A stretch of DNA of 64,000 nucleotides from Eucommia ulmoides (GCA_016647705.1 CM028335.1:930001-994000); one strand, 5' to 3'; shown: positions 1 to 12,320, numbered from the stretch's first letter. Translations and numbers: made by a program. The notes: a model not told the origin generated them from the letters alone.

Positions 1-540
1 AAAGTGGTGGAGCAATGCCTCATCGAGTACTTCGTTAACAAACGGTGACCTCACCTCAGTGGTAGGCTTTGATGTCCTTCTTCCTTTGTGGATCTCTAGC
101 AGGAAAGTCTCCACATCTGCAAGGCAATGCTCCATCATGCCCTCCCTGGAGTTGGGCAGTGTTCTACGTGCACGTTATTGCTCGTTGGTTAGGCATTGTG
201 GTGGCAGGAGGGCAACGAGCAGAAGCCAATGTCTCGCTCACGTTGTGCCTGCAAGTCAGACCTTGCTGGGGGGCAGGTGAACAACCCAGAGGGGTCGGTG
301 AGTGATAGCTGGAAATGAGTGACTTTGGACAACATCCATATCCAAGACCAAATGGGCAAGTGGGCTCAACAGGAAGCCCAAGAGGAAGGAAGCCGTTTCA
401 CCAAAGAGGGCAACAAAGAAGCTGGAGGAGACTTGGAGATTATCGAAGAAAGTTTAGGTGTGCAGCGTGAGGTCAGGAAGCGAGCGAAACCACGTTGGCT
501 TAAGGATTTCGTGCTAGCAGAGAGGCGTTGAGAATATTGC
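1..540 (+). mobile_element. Degenerate LTR-retrotransposon 3' remnant (probable)
   Basis: Frame 1 is open from the window edge to a TGA at 46-48. A second open stretch (319-531) ends in a basic, Trp-containing tail (KRAKPRWLKDFVLAERR) like the extreme C-terminus of plant LTR-retrotransposon polyproteins. No protease, reverse transcriptase or integrase core is visible. The assignment rests on this tail only and is tentative; it could also be an unrelated fossil ORF. Confidence 0.35.
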
Positions 541-1327
541 AAATCCCCATTTTCCATAACCATTTCTGTTATTCCATTTAGCTATTTAGTTTGTTATTTT
601 CCATTGAAGAATTTGGGGAGACTATATAAGCTGGATTTGTAATTCTGTTTGGGGATGTTGAATGAGAAATTAGCCATTGATAGGAGATTGGCACTGTTTT
701 TCCTATCAGTGAACGGTCTCTCCACAGGGGCCAGTGGTAAGCAGGCTAGTTACGCTCTGATACATCCTTGGAACTCTCTTGCTCTTGTTTCAAGTTGTCA
801 ATGTGAGAGGCATTCACTGTACCCGAGGTCTGCCCCACGAAAGGCCAAAGGGCAAGATTGATAGGTCGGTTTAGGCGGTGGGTGCTCGTCGGTGGTCGGT
901 GGTATGTTGTTTGATCTAGGGAATAAAGACATGATTGCTACTTTCCTAGGAGATTGTTAGTTTTGTAAACTGTTCACATCGCAATTTTCGTTTCTTTATC
1001 CAATTATCTAACTAGACCTTGTGATCATCAAGTCTAAGGTGACCAGTGAGGGATGATTGAAGGGAGACTTTTAGTAGCGTTTCCCACAGACGCGCAAAAG
1101 CTCAATTGGTGACCTGGTGATCTTGCTCGATGTCCGTTGGGCGATGGTGAACCCCTCAACTCTACTCGTTGGACGGTGGTCATGATGGAATAGGTGTATG
1201 CTGGTCATTAGTGGGTGAACGAACCCTGGGCGTTCCGGTTCGTATGTGCGGTGAACACTAACCAGTCAAACAATCTACTCGGAGTTTCCATTCTGTCAAG
1301 TGTACGGCTGTGTGAACACTGTCAGTG
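541..1327. other. Intergenic, probable LTR-derived sequence
   Basis: No coding signal. A TATA-like TATATAAG lies near 623. Text with repeated short words (cgttggg, gatggtgaac) at 1030-1260 looks like decayed LTR or leader sequence. Nothing else supported. Confidence 0.3.
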
Positions 1328-3247
1328 GGGAGTTGTTTACCTTTCTAATATTTTTTTAAAAAAAATATTAAACTAACACTATTTTGAACTTATTTACCGA
1401 AATAAACTCACCCGGGAATCAGATCCCCTCGTTTGTGGGTCCCGCCGGGTATACAAAAAAAATGTTTTTTTTTTTTTTTTTTTTTTCGTTTGGCCCATTT
1501 ATACTCGGGGTTTAGTTCCCCGGGTTCTATATAGAACCCGGGGAACTGAACCCCGAGTTTACCCCCAAAAAAAAAGTGTTGGCCCAAATTTTTTTTAAAG
1601 TTTTCGGCAACTTTGAGTTGATTAACGGTGGTCTATCGATATTTTAAATAAATCTAATTTTTTTGTACATAAACTACATTCAAAATACTCCATCATACTT
1701 CTTACAACACTAAAAAAGGATAAGTAGATGAATTTTAAAAAATCGTCAAAGTTGATCATATGAGCTTTTTCGATAATGGCAGAATTTTTTTAGACAATTT
1801 AGAATTAACAAAAGATTGCATGTCCATAACATAAATTAACCAAATTTTTTGTATATAAACTATATTAATAACACTACATAACAAAACTTAGAACACTAAA
1901 AACGGACTAGTAAATAATTTTTAAATAATCGTCAAAGTTGGTCGGATGAGTTATTTCGATGACGATGCAGTTTTTTTGAAAACCATGAGTTAATAAAAAA
2001 TTGTCATCTATCCGTAACAGAAATGAAGCTGATTTTTTGCTTACAAACTACGTTCACAACGTTAAATAATAAAATCGAGAACACCAAAAATGGATAATAT
2101 GATATTGAGAGAATATAAAACTTATATAAAATAATAAAAAAAGTTTGGATGGACATAACTTTGCGCTCGATGGTCCGTTTGGGGCAAAAAAAAAAAAATT
2201 TATATCGGGTATTTTTTCGAGATCTAGGCGTGGCAAACACTGTAGGCGGTTTGATCAAGTATTTTTTCAAATAAAGTTCATTTTCATCTTTAATTTTAGA
2301 TTTGAAGTGTTGGGTGACTAAATTTGTAATTTTCGTCGTGAGCGTGCGTTTTGTCCCGTTGGTAAAATTGAAATCTTCAAAAGCCAGAGTAATGACTTAG
2401 ATCAGACCCAACTTTCAAAAAAAAAATTGCCCCCAACGGACTACCGAGCGCAAAGTTATGTCCATCCAAACTTTGAAGAGCAATACAGTGTTTTTAAAAC
2501 GTTGAAGAACAATAAAATGTTGTGGCAATAACCATTATTTAAAAATTATTCACTAATCCGTTTTTGGTATTCTCGATTTTATTATTTAGCGTTATGAACG
2601 TAGTTTGTAAGCAAAAAAATCAGGTTTATTTTTGTTACGGATAGACGACAATTTTTTGTTAACTCAAAATTTTCAAAAAAACTCTATTGTCATCGAAATA
2701 ACTCATCCGACCAATTTTGACGATTATTTAAAAATTATTTACTAGTCCGTTTTTAATGTTCTAAGTTTTGTTATGTAGTGTTATAAACATAATTTATATA
2801 TAAAAAAATTGATTTATTTCTGTTACGGACATGCAATCTATTGTTAATTCCAAATTGCAGAAAAAAATTTCGCTGTTATCAAAAAAGCTCATCTGGTCAA
2901 CTTTGACGATTTTTTAAAATTCATTCACTTGTCTGTTTTTAGTATTGTAAAAAGTATTATAGAGTGTTTTGAACGTAATTTATGCAAAAAAAATTAAATT
3001 TATTTAAAATATCGATAGACCACCGTTAATCAACTTAAAGTTGCCGAAAACTTTAAAAAAAATTGGGCCAAAACATATTTTATTTTATTTTTTTATATAC
3101 CCGGGGTTCCGAACCCCAGATATACGGCAGGGCTCACAAACCCAGGGATCTGATCCTCAGGTGAGTTTATTTTGATAAATAAGATTAAAATAGTGTTACT
3201 TCAGTATTTTTTTTTTTTAAAAAATATTAGAATGGTAAACAACTCCC
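1328..3247. mobile_element. 1.9-kb foldback / long-TIR element
   Basis: The ends are GGGAGTTGTTTACC (1328) and its exact complement (ending 3247). Inverted homology continues inward for about 850 bp per arm: the block around 1610-1660 pairs with 3005-3055, 2031-2098 with 2566-2627, and 2143-2184 with 2431-2471. Each arm contains about three diverged ~230-bp sub-repeats with the recurring words cgtcaaagttg, aaactac and aacactaaaaa. The spacer is about 2185-2430. No transposase ORF is present. The immediate 9-bp flanks do not match, so no target duplication was established. Long-TIR Mutator-like or Foldback type are the best guesses. Confidence 0.85.
1503..1558. repeat. Near-perfect 28-bp-arm palindrome
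   Basis: The arms (1503-1530 and 1531-1558) start ACTCGGGGTT and meet at TTCTAT|ATAGAA with no spacer; one T/C mismatch. It lies in the left arm of the foldback element. The right-arm counterpart (about 3100-3118) is much shorter, so the palindrome is not simply mirrored. Confidence 0.9.
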
Positions 3248-3493
3248 GTTGGTGGGTGGTGGAAATCCTCCCCCTCGTCCGCAATGTATAGTCAAGCAGA
3301 CATGAGTAAAAAAATCGAGCTCACTTTATAATAATTCTTGAAGAAGGTGAGGTGCAAGTTCATGGAGATGATGGAGAAAAGAGAGGAAGATTCGCAAAGT
3401 CAATTGGACTTGCACATATAGAGTCCAATCTATAGGTACACAAGAAGATATCTAAATATATAATATATCAGCGCTCGGAAAAAGGAACACGAA
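3248..3493. other. Upstream region of the phosphoesterase gene
   Basis: Short spacer between the foldback element and the first ATG, AT-rich near 3440-3470. The foldback ends about 250 bp upstream of the start codon and so lies in the proximal promoter. Confidence 0.5.
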
Positions 3494-4887
3494 ATGGGTT
3501 TTCATGCTCAGGCACCGGCGGAACCCACAAAACAGAGAGTGGTCTGTTGCATCGGCGACATCCATGGCCACGTCAAAAAGCTTCATAACCTCTGGTCCAA
3601 TCTCGAAACCGTAATCGACCCATCTGATTTTCAAACCGCCCTCATCGTTTTCTTGGGCGATTACTGCGATCACGGTCCGGACACACGCCGTGTGCTCGAT
3701 TTCCTCATCTCTCTGCCGTCCAAATACCCAGATCAGACCCATGTTTTTCTCGCCGGAAACCATGATTTCGCATTTGCAGCGTTCCTTCATGTCATTCCCG
3801 CGCCTCAGGACGGGTCGGAGTTCTCTGAGACGTGGAAGGAGTACGAGAAGCATGAGGAGAGAGAAGGGTGGTACAAGGGGGAAGGGTATGAGAAGATGCA
3901 TTTGCAAGGAAGGAGATGGGGTGGGAAAGTTACCGTTGGCCTGAATCATCATCCAAAGGGCAAGAGAGGGAAAGGCTCCGTTTTCAGTGCCGCCCCAACT
4001 TTTGAATCTTATGGGGTTCAACATGCTTCTGCAGGTATCTAAGCTTAATTAATCCCTTTCTTCTTTTATGTGTTCTTTCTTTCTTACTATAAAAATGTTC
4101 TTTCTTGTGTATAGAGTTGATGAATGCTGTTCCTGAAGAGCACAAGAAATTTCTTGCTGATTTGCTTTGGGTCCATGAAGAGGCAAGTCTTATACAATAC
4201 TACTATACTAGTGTATACCCTGTGCCAGAATTAAAAGGGGGGAGAGAGAGAGAGATCGACGGCTAGGAAAGAGAGCAGAAAATATAACTCATGACTAGGG
4301 TAAAGGCATTTTGACTACTATAATGCCTAGTGGGTTAGAGTTCATATTTTTATTCTTTCATAAATTTGCACAAAAAAATTAAAAAAATTTAATCCCATCT
4401 CAACCATTTTTTTTGGGATTCAATATTGATATTTGTGTCTGTCATTTTATTATAGGATGATGTTTGTCTAGAGACGGATGAAGGGATTAAACACTGTAAA
4501 TTAATAGCTATACACGCCGGTATGGAGAAGTCTAAGAGAGTCGAAGAACAACTCAAATATCTGAAAGCAAAAGACACAAGAATTCCAGACGTATCAGGCT
4601 TAAGTGGGAGGAAAGATGTTTTGGACATCCCTGAGGTAATTAATTACCTTAAACCTTGTCTTTTAATCATTAAATTACCTTAGACAACAATGTTTTATGA
4701 CAATTGTTCGATGTTATGATAGGAATTGACTAAAACTCCGACTATTATTGTGAGCGGTCACCATGGAAAGCTTCACATTGAAGGTCTCAGGTTGATAATT
4801 GACGAAGGCGATGGATTAGAGAATAATCCGATGGCTGCGATTGTGCTTCCTTCCATGAAGATTGTTCGCGATACGGATGATTATTAA
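3494..4887 (+). CDS. Calcineurin-like metallophosphoesterase (copy 1, intact)
   Basis: Four exons, 3494-4034, 4115-4182, 4456-4635 and 4723-4887, give a 317-residue protein with consistent phases. Metallophosphoesterase motifs are in order: GDIHGH (21-26), GDYCDHG (55-61), GNHD (88-91), IAIHAG with His223, and SGHHG (274-278). These supply the expected metal-binding Asp, His and Asn residues, so a soluble two-metal phosphatase is likely; the substrate is unknown. The Arg of the usual GDxxDRG motif is His60 here. Intron 2 (4183-4455) uses a GC donor (GAAGAG|GCAAGT) and an AG acceptor. The start is the first ATG, just before a segment shared with the downstream paralogue. There is no signal peptide or membrane segment. 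The gene is the upstream member of a tandem pair. Confidence 0.88.
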
Positions 4888-5350
4888 GTAAAGTCCAGCT
4901 AAATTGGATTAATTAATGAATTATTTACTATGTAATCCTCTAAAAGGAAGAGATGTCAGTCCGGTTGTCAAGAGAAGATACATCATTTTTTTATCAATCA
5001 AAATTCTACTATTCTAACAAGTATTATAAAAATTAAATCTTAAATGTATCAAGCAATATGGGGAAGTGTGTCTTTAATATCGCTGGGGAAGATGCGCATA
5101 AGTTGGTCCGGATAAAATTAAAAAAAAAAAAGTAAAATTCTCAAAAATGTAACTTTGAGAAATGAAAGTACGAAATTGCTATTACCTAAAACATTGGGGA
5201 TCAAAGTGCAAAATTGTGGAGCCCCCTACTCTGATCTGCTGAATGATACCAGTGCATATGAATTGACCTGAAACATTTTCGATCAGCTGATGAATTCGAC
5301 TAATCATTTGGTTGATCAGTCGAATCTATACATACGCGCGAAATCATAAA
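4888..5350. other. Spacer between tandem phosphoesterase copies
   Basis: No ORF of note. Around 5045-5120 is a degenerate dispersed repeat resembling the SINE-like family seen at 53195 and 58490 (words such as gggagagtgtgtcttta and cgcataagttggtccgga). The remainder is AT-rich. Confidence 0.4.
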
Positions 5351-7395
5351 ATGGAAGCCGAAATGGGTCTTGCTCCGGCACCGGAACCCACTAAACAGAG
5401 AGCGGTCTGCTGCATCGGCGACATCCATGGCCATATCGACAAGCTTCATAACCTCTGGTCCAATCTCGAAACCCTAATCGACCCATCTGATTTTCAAACC
5501 GCTCTCATCATCTTCCTTGGAGATTACTGCGATCTCGGTCCGGACACTCGCCGAGTGATCGATTTCCTCATCTCTCTGCCGTCCAAATACCCAAATCAGA
5601 CCCATGTTTTTCTCGCCGGAAACCATGATTTCGCATTTGCGGCGTTCCTTCAAGTCCTTCCGGCGACTCCGGACGGGTCGGGGTTCTCGGAGACGTGGAA
5701 GGAGTACGAGGAGAGTGAGGAGTGTGAAGGGTGGTATAAGGGGGAGTGGTATGAGAAGATGCATGTGCAAGGGAGGAGGTGGAGTGGGAAAATCAGTGTT
5801 AGCTTCAATCTTGCCAATGGAAATGATTATAATGGCTCCATCTTCGATGCTGCTCCGACTTTTGAATCTTATGGCGTTGAACATGGTTCACCTGGTATCT
5901 AAGCTTTTGAATCTTATGTTATGAAGGTTGTTATTGGCTTGATTTTTGATAAATTCATGGTTAAAAATGTTGTTTGTTGTATATAGAGTTGACGAAGGCT
6001 GTTCCTGAAGAGTTCAGTAGAGAAAGAGAGAGACTGCTATGAGAGGAGTGAGTAGTGTTGAATCCCACGTCGATGTTGGGCTCTTCCCTCGATATCGTTC
6101 GTAGTAGTTGTCAAAAAATCCACCTTGCGCGTGAGAGAGCATGTTAATCTTCTATTGCTACCTAATCTTGAGTTATATATAAAGACTAAGGCAATCCTCA
6201 TCTTACATGGCGTCGTTTGATGGTGTTGGGAATTTCGAACTAATTTTCAAATTTCCTCCCATGATTCAATGAGCAGAATATCAAGAATAACTGAGAAATT
6301 AGAAAATACAACACAAGAATTATAATGGAAACTCCAAAATCGGAGAAAAAACCATTGTCGTTGTCAAAGACAACCTGAGAAAAATTCACTATGTGAAATA
6401 TTGTTACAATCACACTCTCAGTAATTTTTCCTTACACCCAAAACCCATAGAATACAAAATTTCCAAGAACACACTCCTTACAAAATATACCCATAACTCA
6501 TATTGGAGAGTCAAATACTCCACAATATTTACATGCGTAAGAGTATTTACACTTCTCTTCCCCTTGGGATATCTCTATATTTTTGGACTACATCCTTTCT
6601 CCTTTGGATAAACAAACTATCAATATCTCTCCCTATTTGTAGGAGGAGAATGCATTGCATTCAAACCATAGGAACCCATGTGCATGCACACCCCACGAAC
6701 AAAAGAGAATATGCACCCATCTTCCACATGCACCTACTTTCAAAGGAAACATGGGTCGGTGGAATTAGGCACCTCTAATTGATAATTAGAGTTAGGTACC
6801 TCCATTTGAAAAATGCCTAAGTCAGGCACCTACCAATTAACCAATAGGGGGCGTGATTTTTCCTCTCTTCTTCTTTAAGTTTGCCAAAAAACAAAATCGA
6901 GTTTAGACTTTTTGAGTTATATAAATGATGAATTATATTTGTGTCGCCATTTTATTATAGGACGATGTCTGCATAGAGATAGATGAAGGTATTAAACACT
7001 GTAAATTAATAGCCGTACACGCTGGTTTGGAAAAATCGAAACAGATCGAAGAACAACTAAAATATCTGAAAACAAAAAACACCAGAATTCCCAAGGTAGT
7101 TGCTCTAACTAGGAGGAAAGATGTGTGGGATATACCCGAGGTAATTAAACCACCTTGACGTTTTTTAATCATTTAATTACCACAAAACAACATTGTTGTT
7201 TTAAGACTAAATTTTTTGATGTTTTGATAGGAACTGTCTAAAATTCCGACTATTGTTGTGAGCAGTCACCATGAAAAGTTTCATATTGAAGGTCTCAGGC
7301 TGATAATCGATCAAAGCGGCGGATTAGCGAATAAGCCGTTGGCTGCAGTTGTGCTTCCATTGATGAAGATTGTTCGTGATAGAGATGATTATTGA
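5351..7395 (+). pseudogene. Calcineurin-like metallophosphoesterase, disrupted tandem copy 2
   Basis: Exon 1 (5351-5894) aligns residue for residue with copy 1 and keeps GDIHGH and GNHD; GDYCDHG has become GDYCDLG. Exon 2 starts correctly at 5987, but after GAAGAG (6012) the last ~14 codons and the donor site are replaced by unrelated sequence, giving an in-frame TGA at 6040-6042. Exons 3 (6961-7140) and 4 (7231-7395) are open, have the same lengths as in copy 1 (180 and 165 nt) and end in TGA. Exon 4 reads SSHHEKFH where copy 1 has SGHHGKLH. Skipping exon 2 would break frame (phase 1 to phase 0). A transcript would encode about 198 residues lacking the C-terminal metal-binding histidines. 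An alternative start at 5312 is in frame but less likely. Confidence 0.85.
6013..6930. mobile_element. Retrotransposon-derived insertion/replacement in exon 2-intron 2 of the pseudogene
   Basis: Homology to copy 1 is lost from 6013 to about 6930. The inserted DNA has two LTR-like openings, TGTTGAATCCCACGTCG near 6058 and TGTTGGGAATTTCG near 6224. It also has a CCAAAATCGGAGAAAAAACC stretch of a kind common in Copia LTRs. Boundaries are inferred from loss of alignment. It may be two nested fragments rather than one element. Confidence 0.6.
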
Positions 7396-7659
7396 TTTTT
7401 TAGGTCCCGTTTGGTTGTTCTTCAATTCACAAATTGTACCCGATAATGTATTTTTGTTTAAACGGGTATCCTACCGCCATTTTACTCTTACTCATTAAAA
7501 ATAAATAGAAATAGTAAAAAAAAAATTGCTATGAGTAACCCATGTAAAATTCTCAAATCTTCTTTTGTCAAAATTGTAACAAAATGTAAAGATTAAACAG
7601 ACAAAAGACAGATTTTTAAGATTAGAAAAGCTATCGAAAAGCAAACATTGTTCAATGTT

Positions 7660-10600
7660 TCAGTCTTCCTCTGTGCCTGAATCCTCCGAGCTCGGATCAT
7701 GTTGAGCAGTGCCATTAACTACACCTTTCCCCTTCTTCTTCGTCTCCTCATCATCATCCTCACTGTACTCACTCTCATAATCATCGTACCCATCTTCTCC
7801 TTCCTCCTCCTCCTCAATCCCGTCCTCCATCGCCGGCCCTTCCTCTGCCACTGCTGCTGCTGCAGCGCTGCCCCTCAACCCTGCCCTGCTCCTCCTCAAT
7901 ATCTTCAATTTCAACCCCGTTTTCTTATCGCAACCAATCCAAGAATCACACAAACAGTAACAAGTTAAATTATAGCTACCCTCAGCGGGTGCCTGAAACT
8001 TACCCATGATCAGCCTCGAACCGTTCTTGACTTTCTGAACGGCTTCTCTCACTGCCGTGTTAATCTCCTTTGGGCTACAGCCAGATCCCTCTTTTAGGTC
8101 CTGAATTGCTTTTGAAGCGGCAGTTATGGCCGTTGATTCGTCCATGAAATTAACTTTTTGGGAAATCCAGAGGTCGTTCGAGTTTGGGTCGGCGAGGAGT
8201 AACCAGTAATTTTCTTCCTTGTGGAAAGGGAAGTAGGGAGCATGTGGGAAGGCAGCAATCAGGCCGTTGTTGCGTTTTAGGGTGACCCAAGCGTGCATTG
8301 TGACGATATCGCCCTCCTGTATGCCTTCTTCCCCCTCTGTTTCGCATGTGATATCAATTGTTACGGTCGGCATCATTTGGAGGACGGTTTCCACATCTTC
8401 GGATTCTGATGCGGAGAAACCAGCAACCTGAGAGAGTAACTCAGCTCGATCTTGTGGAGTCATGTCTTGAAGTTCTTGAAATGTTCGGACTTTCTGAAAA
8501 CAAAAAATTATATTTTACATTTTTTCTGAAAAATTCACCTTTTTTGAAATTTCTAATAGCCTGTTTGGTTTTGATTTCGAAAACAATTTTTAAAAATTTA
8601 GTTTTGAAAAAGAGATATTTATAAGTGACGCGGTAAAAATTGAAAGGTAAAACTTAACGGAATAGGTTTAAAAAAAGGTGAAATTAAATTTTCCATCTAA
8701 ATGTTACATGAAAATGGACGGAACAACCCTTTATTAAATTTTCCCTTTTATTACCTTCAATTATTAAATTTAAACTGAAAAAAAAATGGTAATTAAATTA
8801 TTTTCTGTTTTTTTAAATAAAATGCGAGTCTCTCCCTTTGGTCAAGAATAGAAAAGGAAGATGGGTAGAGATGTGTAGTTTTCTAAAGTAAAAGGGTTTC
8901 ATGAAACAAGACCAAAGTATCAGGGGGTAGAAAAGAATTAATCTTGAAATTTATAAAAATAATAAAGGCATAATATTAAAATTATGTGACGTGATATATT
9001 GAGTATTGTGAAAGTTGTTTGGTAAATGTGTTTTCGAGTTCTTTTGTTAAAAGAGAAATAGTTGTATTTTGGGTTTTGAAGGAAAAAAAAAAGTATCAGA
9101 AAATGTAACCAAACAACCCCTATATTCACCTTTCTTGAGATTTTTTTGATGGTGGCCTCGCTGAAGTGTGGCAGCTGAAGAAATGCAGCGATACCTTCAC
9201 TTGATCCACCTGCAGCCTTTCTCGCACTGAGCGGAACTGCCTGCATCGCCATATTTTCAAAAAAAAAATTAAAAATAAAATAAAAGATCAGCGATAATTG
9301 TATCAGATTCGGTTAAATTTGACATAATGGAAGCAAGTCCTAAAACTAATATTCCTAATTACCTTTAGGAAGCGTTTGGTGGTACGAAATTGAAGCCTTG
9401 GAAATGGAATTAGAAACAAACCCAAGTAAATTTTTTTGGATTTTTTATATGGGTTCATTTTCAATTTTTTGATTTTGAACCTCCAATTCAATGAAGCCAA
9501 ACACTACCTATATTTCCGTTCGAAAGCAAAAGAAATTGCTAGAGTTAGCCTAATATGAATCTTAGATATAACAACAAAAGTTAGGTGAAAACCTGAATGA
9601 TGCTTTGAGAGAGCTCGACCACTCCAATAGCAGGTCTAAGCCATCCATGCCCCTGCTGCGAGCGTGGTAAAACTGCAATCTGTGTGCACAAAAAAGGTAT
9701 ATCATAACTGAAAAAATAAAATTATAACAAAACTCTGTGTTGTCAAGCAAAAGTAGGTCAAAAAAATAAAACTTACTTTCATTAATTCGTCAAGAAGGCG
9801 AGGTGCAAGTTCTAGCACACGTCTAAAATCACGCAATAACGATGGAGATAGAGAGGAAGACTCGCGAGTCAATTGGGCTTGGATCAGCAATTCCGTCTGC
9901 AGATTTAAAATTAAAAATAGAAGGATGCAATGTGACAAGTGTCAATAGATGATTAGCTGAAAGGGAGAGCGAGATTACCCTACATAAGGCAGGATGCTGC
10001 TTCCAGAACTTGGCTTGCTCTTGCTTAATATTCTTAAGGTCCAAATTCAACTCACTCCTCACTAACACAAACAGCTTCTGAAGAGGCTCCCCGTCTGTCC
10101 GACGAACTGGAATTTCCATGTATTCAGCAGCCTTTATGAAAACATCCACAACCTTGCTGTATCATGAAATACCATTCTAGCATCAAAAGAGACATTTTGA
10201 AATTGTATTTTGATTAACCCATTTTTTCTTCTTAACTAAACATTTTTAACCTAGATTTCGACGTTTTATACGTGCAAACAACAATCAAATTATGTTTCAA
10301 AATGCCTTTACCTTGGAGCTAAAGAAGGCTTCATAAAGTGGAAATATGCAGATAACGTTTGATGCATGACGTAGTTCCCAGTATATTTTGATGACCTTGA
10401 GAGATATATAACGGCTATCATCAAAGGCAAGATAATGCAAACTCCAACAATCCCCAGCAGTAATATTCCACCAGAAGCCCCCTCAATGTTTAGCAGGAAC
10501 TGAGGTAGAGCTACGCCCATTTGAAGCCCCTGTAACAGACGGCAAAAAAAAAAAAAAAATCATATTATCCTTGAAATAATTCACTTATAATTTTTTTGTT

Positions 10601-12320
10601 CGCTTCATATTTTACTCCAAATAATTTCTTAAGTCATTCGGTTAATATCAACTAAATTGAATCCATTTAGTTGATATCTAGTCATCCACTAAGGGAATAT
10701 TATAAAATCTTGGAAAAAAAAAAGTTATACACAAACAATTATAGATAGAGAAAGTAATATATTGAGAAAAAATTCAAAGAAAGTTGTAGAGAGCGAATCT
10801 TTAAAAAAAGAAATTAGTAAAAATTATTTTAGGGACAAAGATTTGTACAAAGATAAAAAAATTTGAAGTTAAAGTTTAAAAAAAAAGTAAATACTCAATA
10901 TATTTAGCACTTATAATTCCAACAGTAAAATTTCAATATTTATAAGTTTTCAGCACTTAATTTTCATTGTTATCAAACAGGCCCTAAGTGTTGAATCTAT
11001 AATCGATATCATAATTAAAGTAATCTAAAATGTTGGTAACTGGTAAGGGTTAAAAAATAAGTTGTCCTATAAACAAGACAAATATTTATATTACCTGCCT
11101 ACCATCAGGATGACCATATTTTTCAAAATTTTCGCGTGATATAGGATCTGTTAGAGCCTGATAAGCTTTCGATATGTAATCGACAAAATATGTGTGGGCC
11201 TCTGAATGAAAAGAAAAAAAAAATATCAATTTCATAATACCCAAAAAAAAAATATATATATATATTTCTTCCACATTGATAAGTGTTAATGACAAATAAG
11301 AGTACGCCTTCAACCTGGATCAGGATTTTTATCAGGATGGTATTGAATGGAAAGTCTCCTATATGCCTTCTTTATTTCTGAATCTGAAGCTCCAGATTCT
11401 AATCCAAGAATACTGAATGGTTCGAACACTTTGAACTGATGATCAAAGAAAAATACACAAATATATACATATATAAGAAACTCTTACGAAAAACTATTTA
11501 TATCTAACATGCATAATAACTATTTATAAGCGCAACCTTTTACGATCTTCAGAAGAAAAAATGGCCTAGCTAAAAACATTTCAGCACTACGTAAATAAAG
11601 CATTGATGATACAAAACATACCATAAATAATTAATGGGAACCCAATGGTGCCCTGCTTCTTAAACATAATTCTTATTACTAAGAAACTTAGATTAAATAT
11701 ATAAACAAATTCCACCGAGAACAGCAACACTTTCCTCTCTCTATATATGTATATACCTTTGTTTTACATGATACTTTTCCAAGAACAGCAGCACTTTCTT
11801 CTCTCTATATGCATATACCTTTGTTTTACATGATATTTCAGGGTTGCATTAACACCGAAATGCAAAAAAAGGTATTATGATTATGCTTTATAATTTGACT
11901 CATGCAGATAGGAAAACTAGACAACATAGTATGAAGCAGTATAATACAATACCTCACTATGAATATGTTTGATGTAGTAAACCAAGATGGCCATGATCAC
12001 CCATAGCAGCACAACGGTAAGGTTACTATATGTTGAAAAATTCGATATCTGTAAAATTAAACAAATGAAGAAACAAAATTTAAGTGTGAAAAATAACCTA
12101 ATGTAAGAAATTTATCGCTTGATTGTAAACTTACTCTCTTAAAAATCGATTTGCGATACTTTCCGGAACGGAAACAAACCGAACAGCGGCAGTTGATGTT
12201 CGCCGCCTTTTTGGATGCTGCATGGCATAACTTGACTATTGTGTAAGGCACCAAAGGAAGTGCCATTATCGTCAAGACGAAGATCGGGAAGAGTGCACTG
12301 TTCTCTTCTGATGCAGCCAT
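7660..12320 (-). CDS. ERDJ2: ERdj2/Sec63-type ER membrane DnaJ protein
   Basis: Ten coding exons on the minus strand (12320-12135, 12048-11953, 11435-11315, 11201-11095, 10529-10312, 10156-9979, 9896-9777, 9679-9593, 9240-9130, 8493-7660) join in frame into 685 residues, close to the ~687 I recall for Arabidopsis AtERdj2A. Layout: N-terminal hydrophobic segment (~10-30), second (~72-88), J domain (~98-165) with catalytic HPD at 127-129, third hydrophobic segment (~192-214), then the Sec63/Brl region and a very acidic tail (~610-685). In this family the J domain faces the ER lumen, recruits BiP to the Sec61 translocon for protein import, and the acidic tail contacts Sec62. The start [11 protein letters not shown] matches the family N-terminus. 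All introns are GT-AG; introns 8 and 9 hold MITE-like insertions. The gene is tail-to-tail with the phosphoesterase pseudogene, stop codons 264 bp apart. The paralogue (2A or 2B) is not decided. Confidence 0.95.
8557..9122. mobile_element. MITE-like insertion in intron 9 of ERDJ2
   Basis: The left end TAGCCTGTTTGGTTTTG matches the complement of the right end (AACCAAACAACCCCTA). The interior is AT-rich without coding capacity. It belongs to the broad group of elements here whose ends carry CCAAAC/GTTTGG. Target duplication not resolved. Confidence 0.45.
9365..9510. mobile_element. Short MITE in intron 8 of ERDJ2
   Basis: About 146 bp with inverted ends TAGGAAGCGTTTGGTGGT and AGCCAAACACTACCTA. 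Non-coding, inside a 352-bp intron. Confidence 0.45.

Noticed and set aside
8557-9122. ORF on the minus strand running out of ERDJ2 exon 9 into intron 9
   Set aside because: Family alignment ends at ...KKISRK and a strong donor follows; the extension is intronic MITE sequence.
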